A stretch of 62,586 nt of DNA from SFWF01 sp045539925 (lineage in GTDB: Bacteria > Bacillota > Clostridia > Oscillospirales > Acutalibacteraceae). Each line of letters opens with the position of its first letter. The stretch's first letter is position 1. Under the pieces are notes generated by a model that saw only the letters and a program-made list of their open reading frames with translations, ran no database searches and was not told where the DNA came from. Both the position numbers and the translations under genes were made by a program. The stretch spans positions 1 to 62,586 of the forward strand of contig JAZQGH010000194.1 in assembly GCA_045539925.1 (NCBI GenBank). The letters run 5' to 3'. Shown piece by piece: positions 51,062 through 59,576 of the stretch.

Positions 51062-52267
51062 ATTCAGGACGCAGTCATCTCATTTATTGGGAAAATAAAG
51101 GACGCGAAAAAACTCCACAAGTTAATAGCATTCTTCGCATTAGCCGTTATTCTTATCGTCGTATCGGTAATTTCTTCGGGAGTAAGAGTAACATATAATA
51201 TCAAGCTTGGCGATACAGTACTTGCCAATGTTGCAAATGTAGGTGTCTATGAAGACGGTCTCAAAAATGCAGCAGCAGCAATGTCTGGCAAGCAGTCCGA
51301 CATTAACGACATAAAGCTCGAATCTGTAATAACCGTAAATGCTAAAGGCGTTTCGGCAGAAGAGGTAGAAGAGCTTCTCCTTAAAAATTCTTCCGCTGTA
51401 TGTAACGGATATGAGGTTATGGCAGGAGATAAGACCATTGCCTTCGTAACCGAAAAAGCACTGGTAGACAAGGTCAAGGCAGAAAGACTCAACAGCTTTA
51501 CGGTTGACGGTGCAGAGTGCGAAAGCAAGTTTGCAGAAGAAATTACTGTTAAATCTGCATATTTCAGCTCTAATGAACTATCAAACGAAGAGCAGCTCAA
51601 GGCAGCTGTAGGCACAGTCGATGTTCTTACCACCGCATCCACCAAAAAGATATACACCGTTAAATACGATACATTAACAAAAAAAGACTCTTCTAAAAAC
51701 GCAGGTTACCAAAATGTTATCACCAAGGGTGTTAATGGCTCCAGCCAGACCGTAACCGAAACCAGTTATATAAACGGAGAAATAGTAGGGAAGCCTATCG
51801 TTTCCACAGTAGTTCTTGAATATCCCATAAATGAGGTTATCCTCGTCGGCACCAAGAATGTTTATATCACCTCAACCCCTCAGAACGCATCTGCCTCGGG
51901 CTTCCGTTGGCCTCTCGCAGTTAAGGGAACCATCACCTCCTATTGGGGAGACGGAAGAGACCATAAGGGTGTTGACATCGGTGTTCCTCAGGGAACAAGC
52001 ATTATTGCTGTCAAGGGCGGAACCGTTATTGAAGAAGGTTACAGGGCTGATTACGGTTATTATGTAACCATCGACCACGGAAACGGCGTAAAAACCAAGT
52101 ATGCCCATAATAAGTCCAACACCGTAGATGTCGGACAAACCGTATCCGCAGGACAGGTAATTGGACTTTCAGGTAATACAGGCCGTTCTACAGGTCCTCA
52201 TCTCCATTTTGAAGTTATAATTAACGGAAACCGCGTAAATCCCGCTTACTATATAAACCTCGGCTAA
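51062..52267 (+). CDS. Membrane-anchored G5/M23 peptidoglycan endopeptidase
   Basis: 401 residues if started at ATT 51062: cytosolic N-terminus, one TM segment (about residues 22-40, LIAFFALAVILIVVSVISSG), an extracellular stalk, a G5-type domain (YTVKYDTLTKKD ... VILVGTK), then an M23 LytM-like metallopeptidase with HKGVDIG and GPHLHFEV zinc ligands. It should cleave wall cross-links or spore-wall peptides. No ATG, GTG or TTG exists in frame between the upstream stop (51053) and ATG 51281, yet the TM anchor is encoded there. ATT 51062, 10 nt after AAGGA, is the best start; a one-base sequence error near 51058 is the alternative. Confidence 0.85.
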   Translation: MQDAVISFIGKIKDAKKLHKLIAFFALAVILIVVSVISSGVRVTYNIKLGDTVLANVANVGVYEDGLKNAAAAMSGKQSDINDIKLESVITVNAKGVSAEEVEELLLKNSSAVCNGYEVMAGDKTIAFVTEKALVDKVKAERLNSFTVDGAECESKFAEEITVKSAYFSSNELSNEEQLKAAVGTVDVLTTASTKKIYTVKYDTLTKKDSSKNAGYQNVITKGVNGSSQTVTETSYINGEIVGKPIVSTVVLEYPINEVILVGTKNVYITSTPQNASASGFRWPLAVKGTITSYWGDGRDHKGVDIGVPQGTSIIAVKGGTVIEEGYRADYGYYVTIDHGNGVKTKYAHNKSNTVDVGQTVSAGQVIGLSGNTGRSTGPHLHFEVIINGNRVNPAYYINLG

Positions 52268-52270
52268 ACT

Positions 52271-52308
52271 AAATCCCGCTGTGAAATTTTCACAGCGGGA
52301 TTTTTATT
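52271..52308 (+). terminator. Terminator of the M23 peptidase gene
   Basis: Near-perfect 16-bp stem AAATCCCGCTGTGAAA / TTTCACAGCGGGATTT followed by TTATTT. Confidence 0.85.
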
Positions 52309-52399
52309 TGTTACTCATATAAAATCCTTGCGAGACAAAATACTTATACCTTAAATGCTTTATTAAAGGTGAAATTTGGCAGGTTTTCAGTTCAAAAAC

Positions 52400-52429
52400 T
52401 TGACTAATCTACCATATATGGTGTATAAT
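52400..52429 (+). promoter_or_regulatory. Promoter and embedded palindrome of the topoisomerase operon
   Basis: TTGACT (52400-52405) and TATAAT (52424-52429), spacer 18 bp. The spacer contains the perfect 12-bp palindrome ACCATATATGGT (52411-52422), a candidate operator. Confidence 0.65.
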
Positions 52430-52459
52430 AAACCTAACTATGTACAAGGAGTAATGTTT

Positions 52460-54445
52460 GTGGCAAAAGCTGTAAAAGAATACGGAAACGACAGTATAAC
52501 CGAACTTAAAGGTCCCGATCAGGTGCGACTGCGTCCTGCAGTTATCTTTGGTTCTGACGGTCTTGACGGTTGTGAGCACTCGGTTTTCGAAATAATATCA
52601 AACTCTATAGATGAGGCTCGCGAGGGATTTGGTAAGAAGATAATAGTCACCAAATTCGCGGATAATTCTGTGGAGGTGCAGGACTTCGGACGAGGCGCCC
52701 CTGTTGACTTCAACAATAAAGAACAGCAGTATAACTATGTCCTCCTTTTCGAAAGACTTTATGCAGGCGGTAAGTATAACACCAATAACGGCGGCGATTA
52801 TGAATACTCTATCGGTCTTAACGGTCTTGGACTTGCGTCAACTCAGTTTGCAAGTGAATATATGGACGTAGAGATAAAGCGTGACGGTTTTAAATATACC
52901 CTTCATTTTGAACGCGGCTTCAACATCGGTGGACTTAGTAAAGAGCCGTACACAGGCAAAGATACGGGCACCAGAATCAAATGGAAGCCCGACCTTAAGG
53001 TCTTTACCGAAATTGCAATACCTGCCGAATATTTTCTCGACACTCTTAAACGTCAGGCTGTAGTAAACAGCGGAATTCTCTTTATTTTCCGTGAGCAGCA
53101 GGGCAACCGCTTTATCGAAAAGGAAATATGCTATAAAAACGGAATTACCGATTATATCAGCGAAGTAATAGGGGAGGAATCTCTTACCTCGATACAGAGC
53201 TGGCAGACCGAACGAAAGGGTAAAGACCGCGAGGACAAGCCCGAATATAAGGTTAAAATAAATGCAGCACTTTGCTTTTCAAACCGTAAGCAGATAAAGG
53301 AATATTATCACAACTCCAGCTGGCTTGAGCATGGCGGTGCCCCCGAAAAGGCAGTGCGTAACGCCTTTGTATATCAGATAGACGCCTATATTAAACAGCA
53401 TAACAAATATTCTAAGAACGAAAGCAAAATCACCTTTCAGGATGTAGAAGAATGTCTGGCACTTGTGGTATCTTCCTTCTCAACCCTCACTTCATACGAA
53501 AATCAGACCAAGAAGTCAATAACAAATAAGTTTATTCAAGAAGCAATGACCGACTTCTTCAAGCATCAGTTAGAGGTCTACTTCATTGAAAACAGGGCAG
53601 AAGCCGATAAGATAGCCGATCAGGTACTTATAAACAAGCGCAGCCGTGAAAAAAGCGAAAAAGAACGAATCAACATAAAAAACACCCTGCAGAATAAAGG
53701 CTCGGATATGGTCAACCGTGTGCAGAAGTTTGTCGACTGCCGCAGCAAAGACCCTGCCGAGCGCGAGGTCTTTATTGTTGAGGGTGATTCGGCTTTAGGT
53801 TCCTGTAAACTTGCCCGCGACGCAAATTTTCAGGCAATAATGCCCGTAAGGGGTAAAATACTTAACTGCCTTAAATCCGAATACGATAAAATCTTCAAAA
53901 GCGAAATCATAACCGACCTTATAAGGGTGCTGGGTTGCGGTGTTGAGGTCAAGTCAAAGGCTAATAAGGACCTTTCCACCTTCAGTCTCGAAAATCTGCG
54001 TTGGAGTAAGGTAATAATATGTACCGATGCCGATGTAGACGGTTTCCATATCCGTACCCTCATTCTCACAATGATATACCGTCTTATGCCCACCCTCATT
54101 CACGAAGGCAAGGTCTTTATCGCAGAAACCCCTCTTTATGAGATAAACACAAAAGAAAAGCCCTATTTTGCCTATGATGAAAAGGAAAAAGCCGAGATAT
54201 TAGAGATGATAGGCACTCAAAAATACACTATTCAGCGTTCTAAGGGACTTGGCGAAAACCAGCCCGATATGATGAACCTTACTACTATGAACCCCGAGAC
54301 CCGTCGTCTTATCCGAGTTCTTCCCGAAGACGCAGAGCAGACCTCCAGAATGTTCGATATGCTGCTTGGTGACGATCTTCAGGGCAGAAAAGATTATATT
54401 TCAGAAAACGGTTATCTCTACATTGATGATGTAGACGTAAGCTAA
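52460..54445 (+). CDS. Type IIA topoisomerase subunit B (ParE-like, divergent)
   Basis: ATPase subunit of a second-type gyrase/topo IV, 661 residues from GTG 52460. GHKL ATPase motifs: FEIISNSIDEAREG (Glu, Asn, Asp), VEVQDFGRGAPVD (usual DNGRGIPV), GLNGLGLAST, and the QTK loop YENQTKKS. TOPRIM: FIVEGDSALGSCKLARDAN, PVRGKILN and TDADVDGFHIRT. It has QRSKGLGENQPDMM near the end. An upstream TTG (52376) would make 689 residues, but the promoter lies within that stretch and AAGGAG sits 8 nt before GTG 52460. It is 11 nt before its subunit A gene. Confidence 0.9.
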   Translation: MAKAVKEYGNDSITELKGPDQVRLRPAVIFGSDGLDGCEHSVFEIISNSIDEAREGFGKKIIVTKFADNSVEVQDFGRGAPVDFNNKEQQYNYVLLFERLYAGGKYNTNNGGDYEYSIGLNGLGLASTQFASEYMDVEIKRDGFKYTLHFERGFNIGGLSKEPYTGKDTGTRIKWKPDLKVFTEIAIPAEYFLDTLKRQAVVNSGILFIFREQQGNRFIEKEICYKNGITDYISEVIGEESLTSIQSWQTERKGKDREDKPEYKVKINAALCFSNRKQIKEYYHNSSWLEHGGAPEKAVRNAFVYQIDAYIKQHNKYSKNESKITFQDVEECLALVVSSFSTLTSYENQTKKSITNKFIQEAMTDFFKHQLEVYFIENRAEADKIADQVLINKRSREKSEKERINIKNTLQNKGSDMVNRVQKFVDCRSKDPAEREVFIVEGDSALGSCKLARDANFQAIMPVRGKILNCLKSEYDKIFKSEIITDLIRVLGCGVEVKSKANKDLSTFSLENLRWSKVIICTDADVDGFHIRTLILTMIYRLMPTLIHEGKVFIAETPLYEINTKEKPYFAYDEKEKAEILEMIGTQKYTIQRSKGLGENQPDMMNLTTMNPETRRLIRVLPEDAEQTSRMFDMLLGDDLQGRKDYISENGYLYIDDVDVS

Positions 54446-54456
54446 CGGAGGAAAAA

Positions 54457-56691
54457 ATGGCTCCAAGAAAGAAAAAAGAAGTAACCCTAAAAACCACCGA
54501 AAAGCCCGATGCTTATATTGCAGGGGCAGGAACTGTGGTAGATCAGGCTATAACCGAAACTCTCAGAACAAACTTTATGCCCTATGCGATGAGTATTATC
54601 ATCTCCCGTGCAATTCCTGAGATAGACGGCTTTAAGCCCTCCCACAGAAAACTCCTCTATACAATGCATCTTATGGGTCTTTTAAACGGAGGTACAATAA
54701 AATCAGCCAATATAGTAGGACGCACTATGCAACTTAATCCCCACGGTGATGCCGCCATATACGAAACTATGGTGCGTCTGTCTGAGGGTAATGAGGCTCT
54801 CCTGCATCCTTATGTCCGTTCCAAAGGCTCCTTCGGTAAGGCATACTCCCGCGATATGGCTTATGCCGCATCCCGTTATACCGAGGCAAAGCTTGCCCCC
54901 ATCGCAGCAGAGCTTTTTGCAGATATTGATAAAGAGACGGTAGAATTCGTAGACAACTACGACTCTACTATGAAGGAACCCACCCTTTTCCCCGTAACTT
55001 TCCCGTCGGTGCTTGTAAACGCAAATATGGGTATTGCAGCAGGTATGGCAAGTAATATCTGTCCCTTTAACCTCAGAGAGGTGTGTAACACCACAATCGC
55101 TTATATCAAGGATAATGATATCAATGTTGCCGACACCCTGTTAGCACCCGATTTCCCCATAGGCGGTGAGCTTATATATAACCGTGCCGCTATGGAAGAA
55201 ATTTACCGCACAGGACGAGGCAGCTTTAAGGTAAGAGGCGTTTACACTTATGATAAATCACAGAACTGTATCGATATAAGCGCAATTCCTCCCACCACCA
55301 CAACCGAGCAGATAATCGAGCGTGTTATCGACCTTGTAAAGCTTAAGAAGATAACCGAAATCAACGACATCCGCGACGAAACAGATTTAAAGGGTCTTAA
55401 AATCACAATAGACCTTAAAAGGGGAATAGATCCCGAAAAGCTTATGAAGAAGCTTTTCAAGGCCACCCCTCTCGAAGATTCCTTCGGCTGTAACTTCAAT
55501 ATACTTATCGCCAACACGCCGAGAGTTATGGGCGTTAAGCAGATAATTGAAGAATGGGTTGCCTTCCGTACCGAATGTGTTAAAAACAGGGTATATTTCA
55601 ACCTTAACAAAGCAAAAGAAAGACTTCATCTTTTAAAAGGTCTTTCAAAAATCCTCCTTGATATAGACAAGGCGATTAAAATCGTCCGCGAGACCGAAGA
55701 GGAAAAAGAGGTAGTACCCAACCTTATGATTGGCTTCGGTATAGATGAGGTACAGGCAGAATATGTAGCCGAAATCAAGCTTCGTCACCTTAACCGTCAG
55801 TATATCCTTAAAAGACTTGAAGATGTAGAAAATCTGGAAAAAGAAATTAAGGATATGGAAGATATTCTGGCTTCCAAACGCAGAGTACAGAACATCATCA
55901 TAAAAGAGCTGGAAGCCGTTTCCGAAAAATACGGTATGGACAGAAAAACCGTCATGGTCGAGCAGGATGCTTTGGCTGATGACGGCGAAGAGGAGGTTAT
56001 TGACAACTCTCCTGTCACCCTGTTCTTCACCCGTGACGGATACTTTAAGAAAATACCCACTCCAAATCTTCGTATGAGCGGTGAGCAAAAGCTTAAAGAG
56101 GGAGACGAGATTGTCCAGACGGTAGATACCACAAATGCGGTGGATCTGCTCTTCTTCTCCAACAAGCATCAGGTATATAAATCAAAAGCGATAGATTTTG
56201 CAGACGGCAAGGCAAGTCTTATGGGAGATTATATCCCCTCTAAGCTTGGGTTTGATGAGGGCGAAAACGCTATTTATATGGCAGTGGTGTCTAAGTATAC
56301 AGGCTTTATGGTATTTGCCTTTGATAACGGTAGGTTAGCCCGCGTACCTATGAAGTCCTACGAGACCAAGACCAACCGCAAGAAGCTTATAAACGCTTAT
56401 TCTAATAAGTTTGTTCTTCACACACCCCTTTATTTAGAAGAGGAATGTGATATTCTGCTCACCTCAACAAACGGCAGAATGCTCCTGATAAATACTTCGG
56501 CACTTTCAGAAAAAGCGGCTAAGGATAACGGAGGAATTGCCGTAATGACGCAGAAGAGGGGACAGCGCATCTTCTCGGTAGAAAAATATACCGAAGGTAA
56601 GCTCGATAAACCACATAGATACCGTCCGAAGAATCTTCCTGCAGCAGGACAGGTCAAAAAGGACGAGGATATCGAGCAAATGACATTTTAA
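54457..56691 (+). CDS. Type IIA topoisomerase subunit A (ParC-like, divergent)
   Basis: DNA breakage-reunion subunit, 744 residues. Catalytic tyrosine in AYAASRYTEAKL; winged-helix segment around SRAIPEIDGFKPSHRKLLYT; DNA-gate PHGDAAIYETMVRL; long coiled-coil arms (KEIKDMEDILASKRRVQN) and a C-terminal beta-pinwheel of roughly 250 residues. No gyrase GyrA-box (QRRGGKG) is seen, so decatenation rather than supercoiling is more likely. The quinolone-contact positions equivalent to E. coli GyrA Ser83 and Asp87 read Ala and Glu. GGAGG precedes ATG 54457. It acts with the preceding subunit B. Confidence 0.9.
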   Translation: MAPRKKKEVTLKTTEKPDAYIAGAGTVVDQAITETLRTNFMPYAMSIIISRAIPEIDGFKPSHRKLLYTMHLMGLLNGGTIKSANIVGRTMQLNPHGDAAIYETMVRLSEGNEALLHPYVRSKGSFGKAYSRDMAYAASRYTEAKLAPIAAELFADIDKETVEFVDNYDSTMKEPTLFPVTFPSVLVNANMGIAAGMASNICPFNLREVCNTTIAYIKDNDINVADTLLAPDFPIGGELIYNRAAMEEIYRTGRGSFKVRGVYTYDKSQNCIDISAIPPTTTTEQIIERVIDLVKLKKITEINDIRDETDLKGLKITIDLKRGIDPEKLMKKLFKATPLEDSFGCNFNILIANTPRVMGVKQIIEEWVAFRTECVKNRVYFNLNKAKERLHLLKGLSKILLDIDKAIKIVRETEEEKEVVPNLMIGFGIDEVQAEYVAEIKLRHLNRQYILKRLEDVENLEKEIKDMEDILASKRRVQNIIIKELEAVSEKYGMDRKTVMVEQDALADDGEEEVIDNSPVTLFFTRDGYFKKIPTPNLRMSGEQKLKEGDEIVQTVDTTNAVDLLFFSNKHQVYKSKAIDFADGKASLMGDYIPSKLGFDEGENAIYMAVVSKYTGFMVFAFDNGRLARVPMKSYETKTNRKKLINAYSNKFVLHTPLYLEEECDILLTSTNGRMLLINTSALSEKAAKDNGGIAVMTQKRGQRIFSVEKYTEGKLDKPHRYRPKNLPAAGQVKKDEDIEQMTF

Positions 56692-56697
56692 ATGCAA

Positions 56698-56727
56698 AGC
56701 CGCCCGAATCAAAAGATTCGGGCGGCT
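56698..56727 (+). terminator. Strong hairpin after the topoisomerase operon
   Basis: Perfect 13-bp GC-rich stem AGCCGCCCGAATC / GATTCGGGCGGCT with an AAAA loop. The usual T-tract is missing, so termination may be factor-assisted. Confidence 0.6.
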
Positions 56728-56770
56728 GTCGACAGTTTGCAAACGCAGGATATATTACATTGTCGACAGT
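56726..56770 (+). promoter_or_regulatory. Paired TGTCGACA palindromes upstream of valS
   Basis: TGTCGACAGT occurs at 56727-56736 and again at 56761-56770 (34-bp pitch); each contains the palindrome TGTCGACA. The palindrome GTTTGCAAAC (56735-56744) lies between them. Candidate regulator-binding array ahead of the valS promoter. Confidence 0.45.
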
Positions 56771-56811
56771 AATAATGTGTGCCGTTATGGCTAACATATT
56801 ATAGGAATTAT

Positions 56812-56840
56812 TTGACAAAGAAAGCTTTTTGATATATCAT
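56812..56840 (+). promoter_or_regulatory. Promoter of valS
   Basis: TTGACA (56812-56817) and TATCAT (56835-56840), spacer 17 bp. The ~45-nt leader has only a TGACGG/CCGTCA hairpin; no T-box is present. Confidence 0.65.
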
Positions 56841-56896
56841 ATAGTTTATTACAGCTTGACGGCATAAACCGTCATACCACCATTGGAGGGATAAAA

Positions 56897-59527
56897 TTGG
56901 CTGAAGAATTAGCAAAAACCTATGACCCGAGCGAGGTTGAAGACAGAATATACAAATTCTGGATTGACGAAAACTTCTTCCACGCTGAGGTCGATGCAAA
57001 TAAAGAGCCTTACACAATAGTAATACCGCCACCGAACATTACAGGTCAGCTTCATATGGGCCACGCCCTTGATGATACCCTGCAGGATATTCTTATCCGT
57101 TATAAGAGAATGCAGGGCTATTCGGCACTTTGGCTTCCGGGTACCGACCACGCTTCGATTGCTACCGAGGCAAAAATCGTTGAAGCAATGAAAAAAGAAG
57201 GCCTCACTAAAGAGGACCTCGGCAGAGAAAAGTTCTTAGAACGCGCGTGGGAATGGAAAGAGCAGTACGGCGGTAGAATTATAAGTCAGCTTAAAAAACT
57301 TGGTGCATCCTGCGACTGGCAGCGTGAGCGCTTCACTCTTGACGAAGGTTGCTCCAACGCCGTTCGCGAGGTCTTTGTACGTCTTTATAATAAAGACCTT
57401 ATTTATAGGGGAGAGCGTATAATCAACTGGTGTCCTCACTGCCTCACCTCAATTTCCGATGCAGAGGTCGTTTATAACGAGTCGGAGGGTAATTTCTGGC
57501 ATCTCCGTTATCCTGTTAAGGATAGCGATGAGTATCTCCAGCTTGCTACCACCCGTCCCGAAACACTTCTTGGTGATACTGCCGTTGCAGTTCATCCTGA
57601 GGACGAAAGATATAAGCACCTTATAGGCAAAACCGTTATACTTCCCCTTGTAGGCAGAGAGATACCCATAGTTGCTGATACCTATGTAGAAATGGATTTC
57701 GGTACAGGCGTAGTTAAGATAACCCCCGCACACGACCCCAATGACTTTGAGGTCGGTCTCCGTCATAGTCTCCCTGTTATAAATGTTATGACCGATGACG
57801 CTAAAATCAACGAGCTTGGCGGCAAATATAACGGTATGGACCGTTACAAGGCAAGAAAGGCAATTGTTGCCGACCTTGATGCGGGCGGATATCTCGTTAA
57901 GGTTGAGCCCTTAAAGCATAATGTCGGCTCCTGCTACCGTTGTAATTCTGTTGTTGAGCCTCGCGTTTCAAAGCAGTGGTTCGTTAAAATGGAACCTCTT
58001 GCAAAGCCTGCTGTTGAAGCGGTTAAAAACGGTGATATTAAATTCATTCCTTCCCGTCTCGAAAAAATCTACTTCAACTGGATGGAAAATATAAAAGACT
58101 GGTGTATTTCCCGTCAGCTTTGGTGGGGTCACAGAATTCCTGCCTGGTACTGTCCCGAGTGTGGAGAGGTCATCGTTTCCCGTACCGATCCCGCTAAATG
58201 TACTAAGTGTGGCTGCGAAACACTTCATCAGGATGAGGATACTCTCGACACTTGGTTCTCTTCGGCTCTCTGGCCCTTCTCAACCCTTGGTTGGCCCGAG
58301 GAGAACATCGACCTTAAGTATTTCTATCCCACCAACACCCTTGTTACAGGCTACGATATTATCTTCTTCTGGGTTGCCCGTATGATATTCTCAGGACTTG
58401 AGTATACCGATACCGTTCCCTTTAATACCGTACTCTTCCACGGAATTGTTCGTGATGCTAACGGTCTTAAGATGTCTAAATCCTTAGGCAACGGAATCGA
58501 CCCCCTTGTAGAAATCGAAAAATACGGCGCAGATGCTCTTCGTTTCACACTCGCTACTGGTAATACCCCTGGTAACGATATGCGCTACAGCCCCGAAAGG
58601 GTAGAGGCAAGCCGTAATTTTGCCAATAAGATCTGGAATGCCGCACGCTTCCTTCTTATGAACCTTAAATCCCAAGAAGAGATGCCCCTTCCCTCAGAAC
58701 TTGCTCTTGAGGATAAGTGGATACTATCAAAATATAACGACCTTGTAAGGGACGTAACCGAAAATCTCGATAAGTACGAGCTGGGTCTTGCTGTTGCAAA
58801 GCTTTACGACTTTATTTGGGACGTATTCTGCGACTGGTATATAGAGCTTTGTAAGTCTCGCCTTAGCGGTGAGGACGAAGCTGCCGCTGATACCGCACGT
58901 GCAGTGCTTGTATATGTATTCAGCGGAGTGCTCAAGCTTCTTCATCCCTTTATGCCTTTTATTACTGAGGAAATCTGGCAATCTCTGCCCCACAGCGGTG
59001 CCGCTATAATGGTGTCAAGGTGGCCCGAGTATACAGAGGAGCTTAACTTCAGCGCAGAGGCAGAAAATTTCGAAAAGGTAATTTCCGTAATTCGTGCAGT
59101 TCGCAATCGCAGAAGCGAAATGAATGTTCCTCCTTCAAAGAAGGCAAAAATCTGCATTGCCTCACCCTCAAAGGAAATATTTGAGGACGGTGCTGCATTC
59201 ATCTGCCGTCTTGCTTCGGGAAGCAGTGTCGAAGTTGCAGATAACTTCGATATGCCCGATGCAGTTCTCGTTGTAACCGACAGTGCAAAGGTTTATATCC
59301 CTCTTAATGAGCTTGTCGACTTCACGGCAGAACTTGCCCGTCTCGGTAAGGAGCTTGAAGCCGCAAACAAGGATAAGTCCTTCTACGAGGGCAAGCTTAA
59401 CAATGCCGGATTTGTTGCAAAAGCACCTGAGGCGGTAGTAAATCAGCAGCGTGAGCTTCTTGCAAAAACTCTTGACAGAATTGCTCTGCTTGAAGAAAGC
59501 ATTGCAAAAATCAAGGCACAAATCTAA
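56897..59527 (+). CDS. valS: Valyl-tRNA synthetase
   Basis: Class Ia synthetase charging tRNA-Val, 876 residues. HIGH-type motif in PPPNITGQLHMGHALDD, KMSKS motif in GLKMSKSLGNG, a CP1 editing domain (TTRPETLLGDTAVAVHPED), zinc-like CPECG/CTKCGC segments, an anticodon-binding domain, and a C-terminal coiled coil (LARLGKELEAANKDKSFYEG) typical of ValRS. It starts at TTG 56897 behind TTGGAGGG. Unusually for a Firmicute aminoacyl-tRNA synthetase gene, no T-box leader is seen. Confidence 0.96.
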   Translation: MAEELAKTYDPSEVEDRIYKFWIDENFFHAEVDANKEPYTIVIPPPNITGQLHMGHALDDTLQDILIRYKRMQGYSALWLPGTDHASIATEAKIVEAMKKEGLTKEDLGREKFLERAWEWKEQYGGRIISQLKKLGASCDWQRERFTLDEGCSNAVREVFVRLYNKDLIYRGERIINWCPHCLTSISDAEVVYNESEGNFWHLRYPVKDSDEYLQLATTRPETLLGDTAVAVHPEDERYKHLIGKTVILPLVGREIPIVADTYVEMDFGTGVVKITPAHDPNDFEVGLRHSLPVINVMTDDAKINELGGKYNGMDRYKARKAIVADLDAGGYLVKVEPLKHNVGSCYRCNSVVEPRVSKQWFVKMEPLAKPAVEAVKNGDIKFIPSRLEKIYFNWMENIKDWCISRQLWWGHRIPAWYCPECGEVIVSRTDPAKCTKCGCETLHQDEDTLDTWFSSALWPFSTLGWPEENIDLKYFYPTNTLVTGYDIIFFWVARMIFSGLEYTDTVPFNTVLFHGIVRDANGLKMSKSLGNGIDPLVEIEKYGADALRFTLATGNTPGNDMRYSPERVEASRNFANKIWNAARFLLMNLKSQEEMPLPSELALEDKWILSKYNDLVRDVTENLDKYELGLAVAKLYDFIWDVFCDWYIELCKSRLSGEDEAAADTARAVLVYVFSGVLKLLHPFMPFITEEIWQSLPHSGAAIMVSRWPEYTEELNFSAEAENFEKVISVIRAVRNRRSEMNVPPSKKAKICIASPSKEIFEDGAAFICRLASGSSVEVADNFDMPDAVLVVTDSAKVYIPLNELVDFTAELARLGKELEAANKDKSFYEGKLNNAGFVAKAPEAVVNQQRELLAKTLDRIALLEESIAKIKAQI

Positions 59528-59531
59528 TATT

Positions 59532-59565
59532 AAACCGTATGCCGTTGGCATACGGTTTACCTTTT
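59532..59565 (+). terminator. Terminator of valS
   Basis: AAACCGTATGCC (59532-59543) / GGCATACGGTTT (59547-59558) with a short T-run after AC. Confidence 0.65.
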
Positions 59566-59576
59566 GGTGAGATTTT

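Noticed and set aside
56728..56896. T-box riboswitch before valS
   Set aside because: Leader after the promoter is only ~45 nt and lacks the AGGGTGG-type T-box core and specifier stem.
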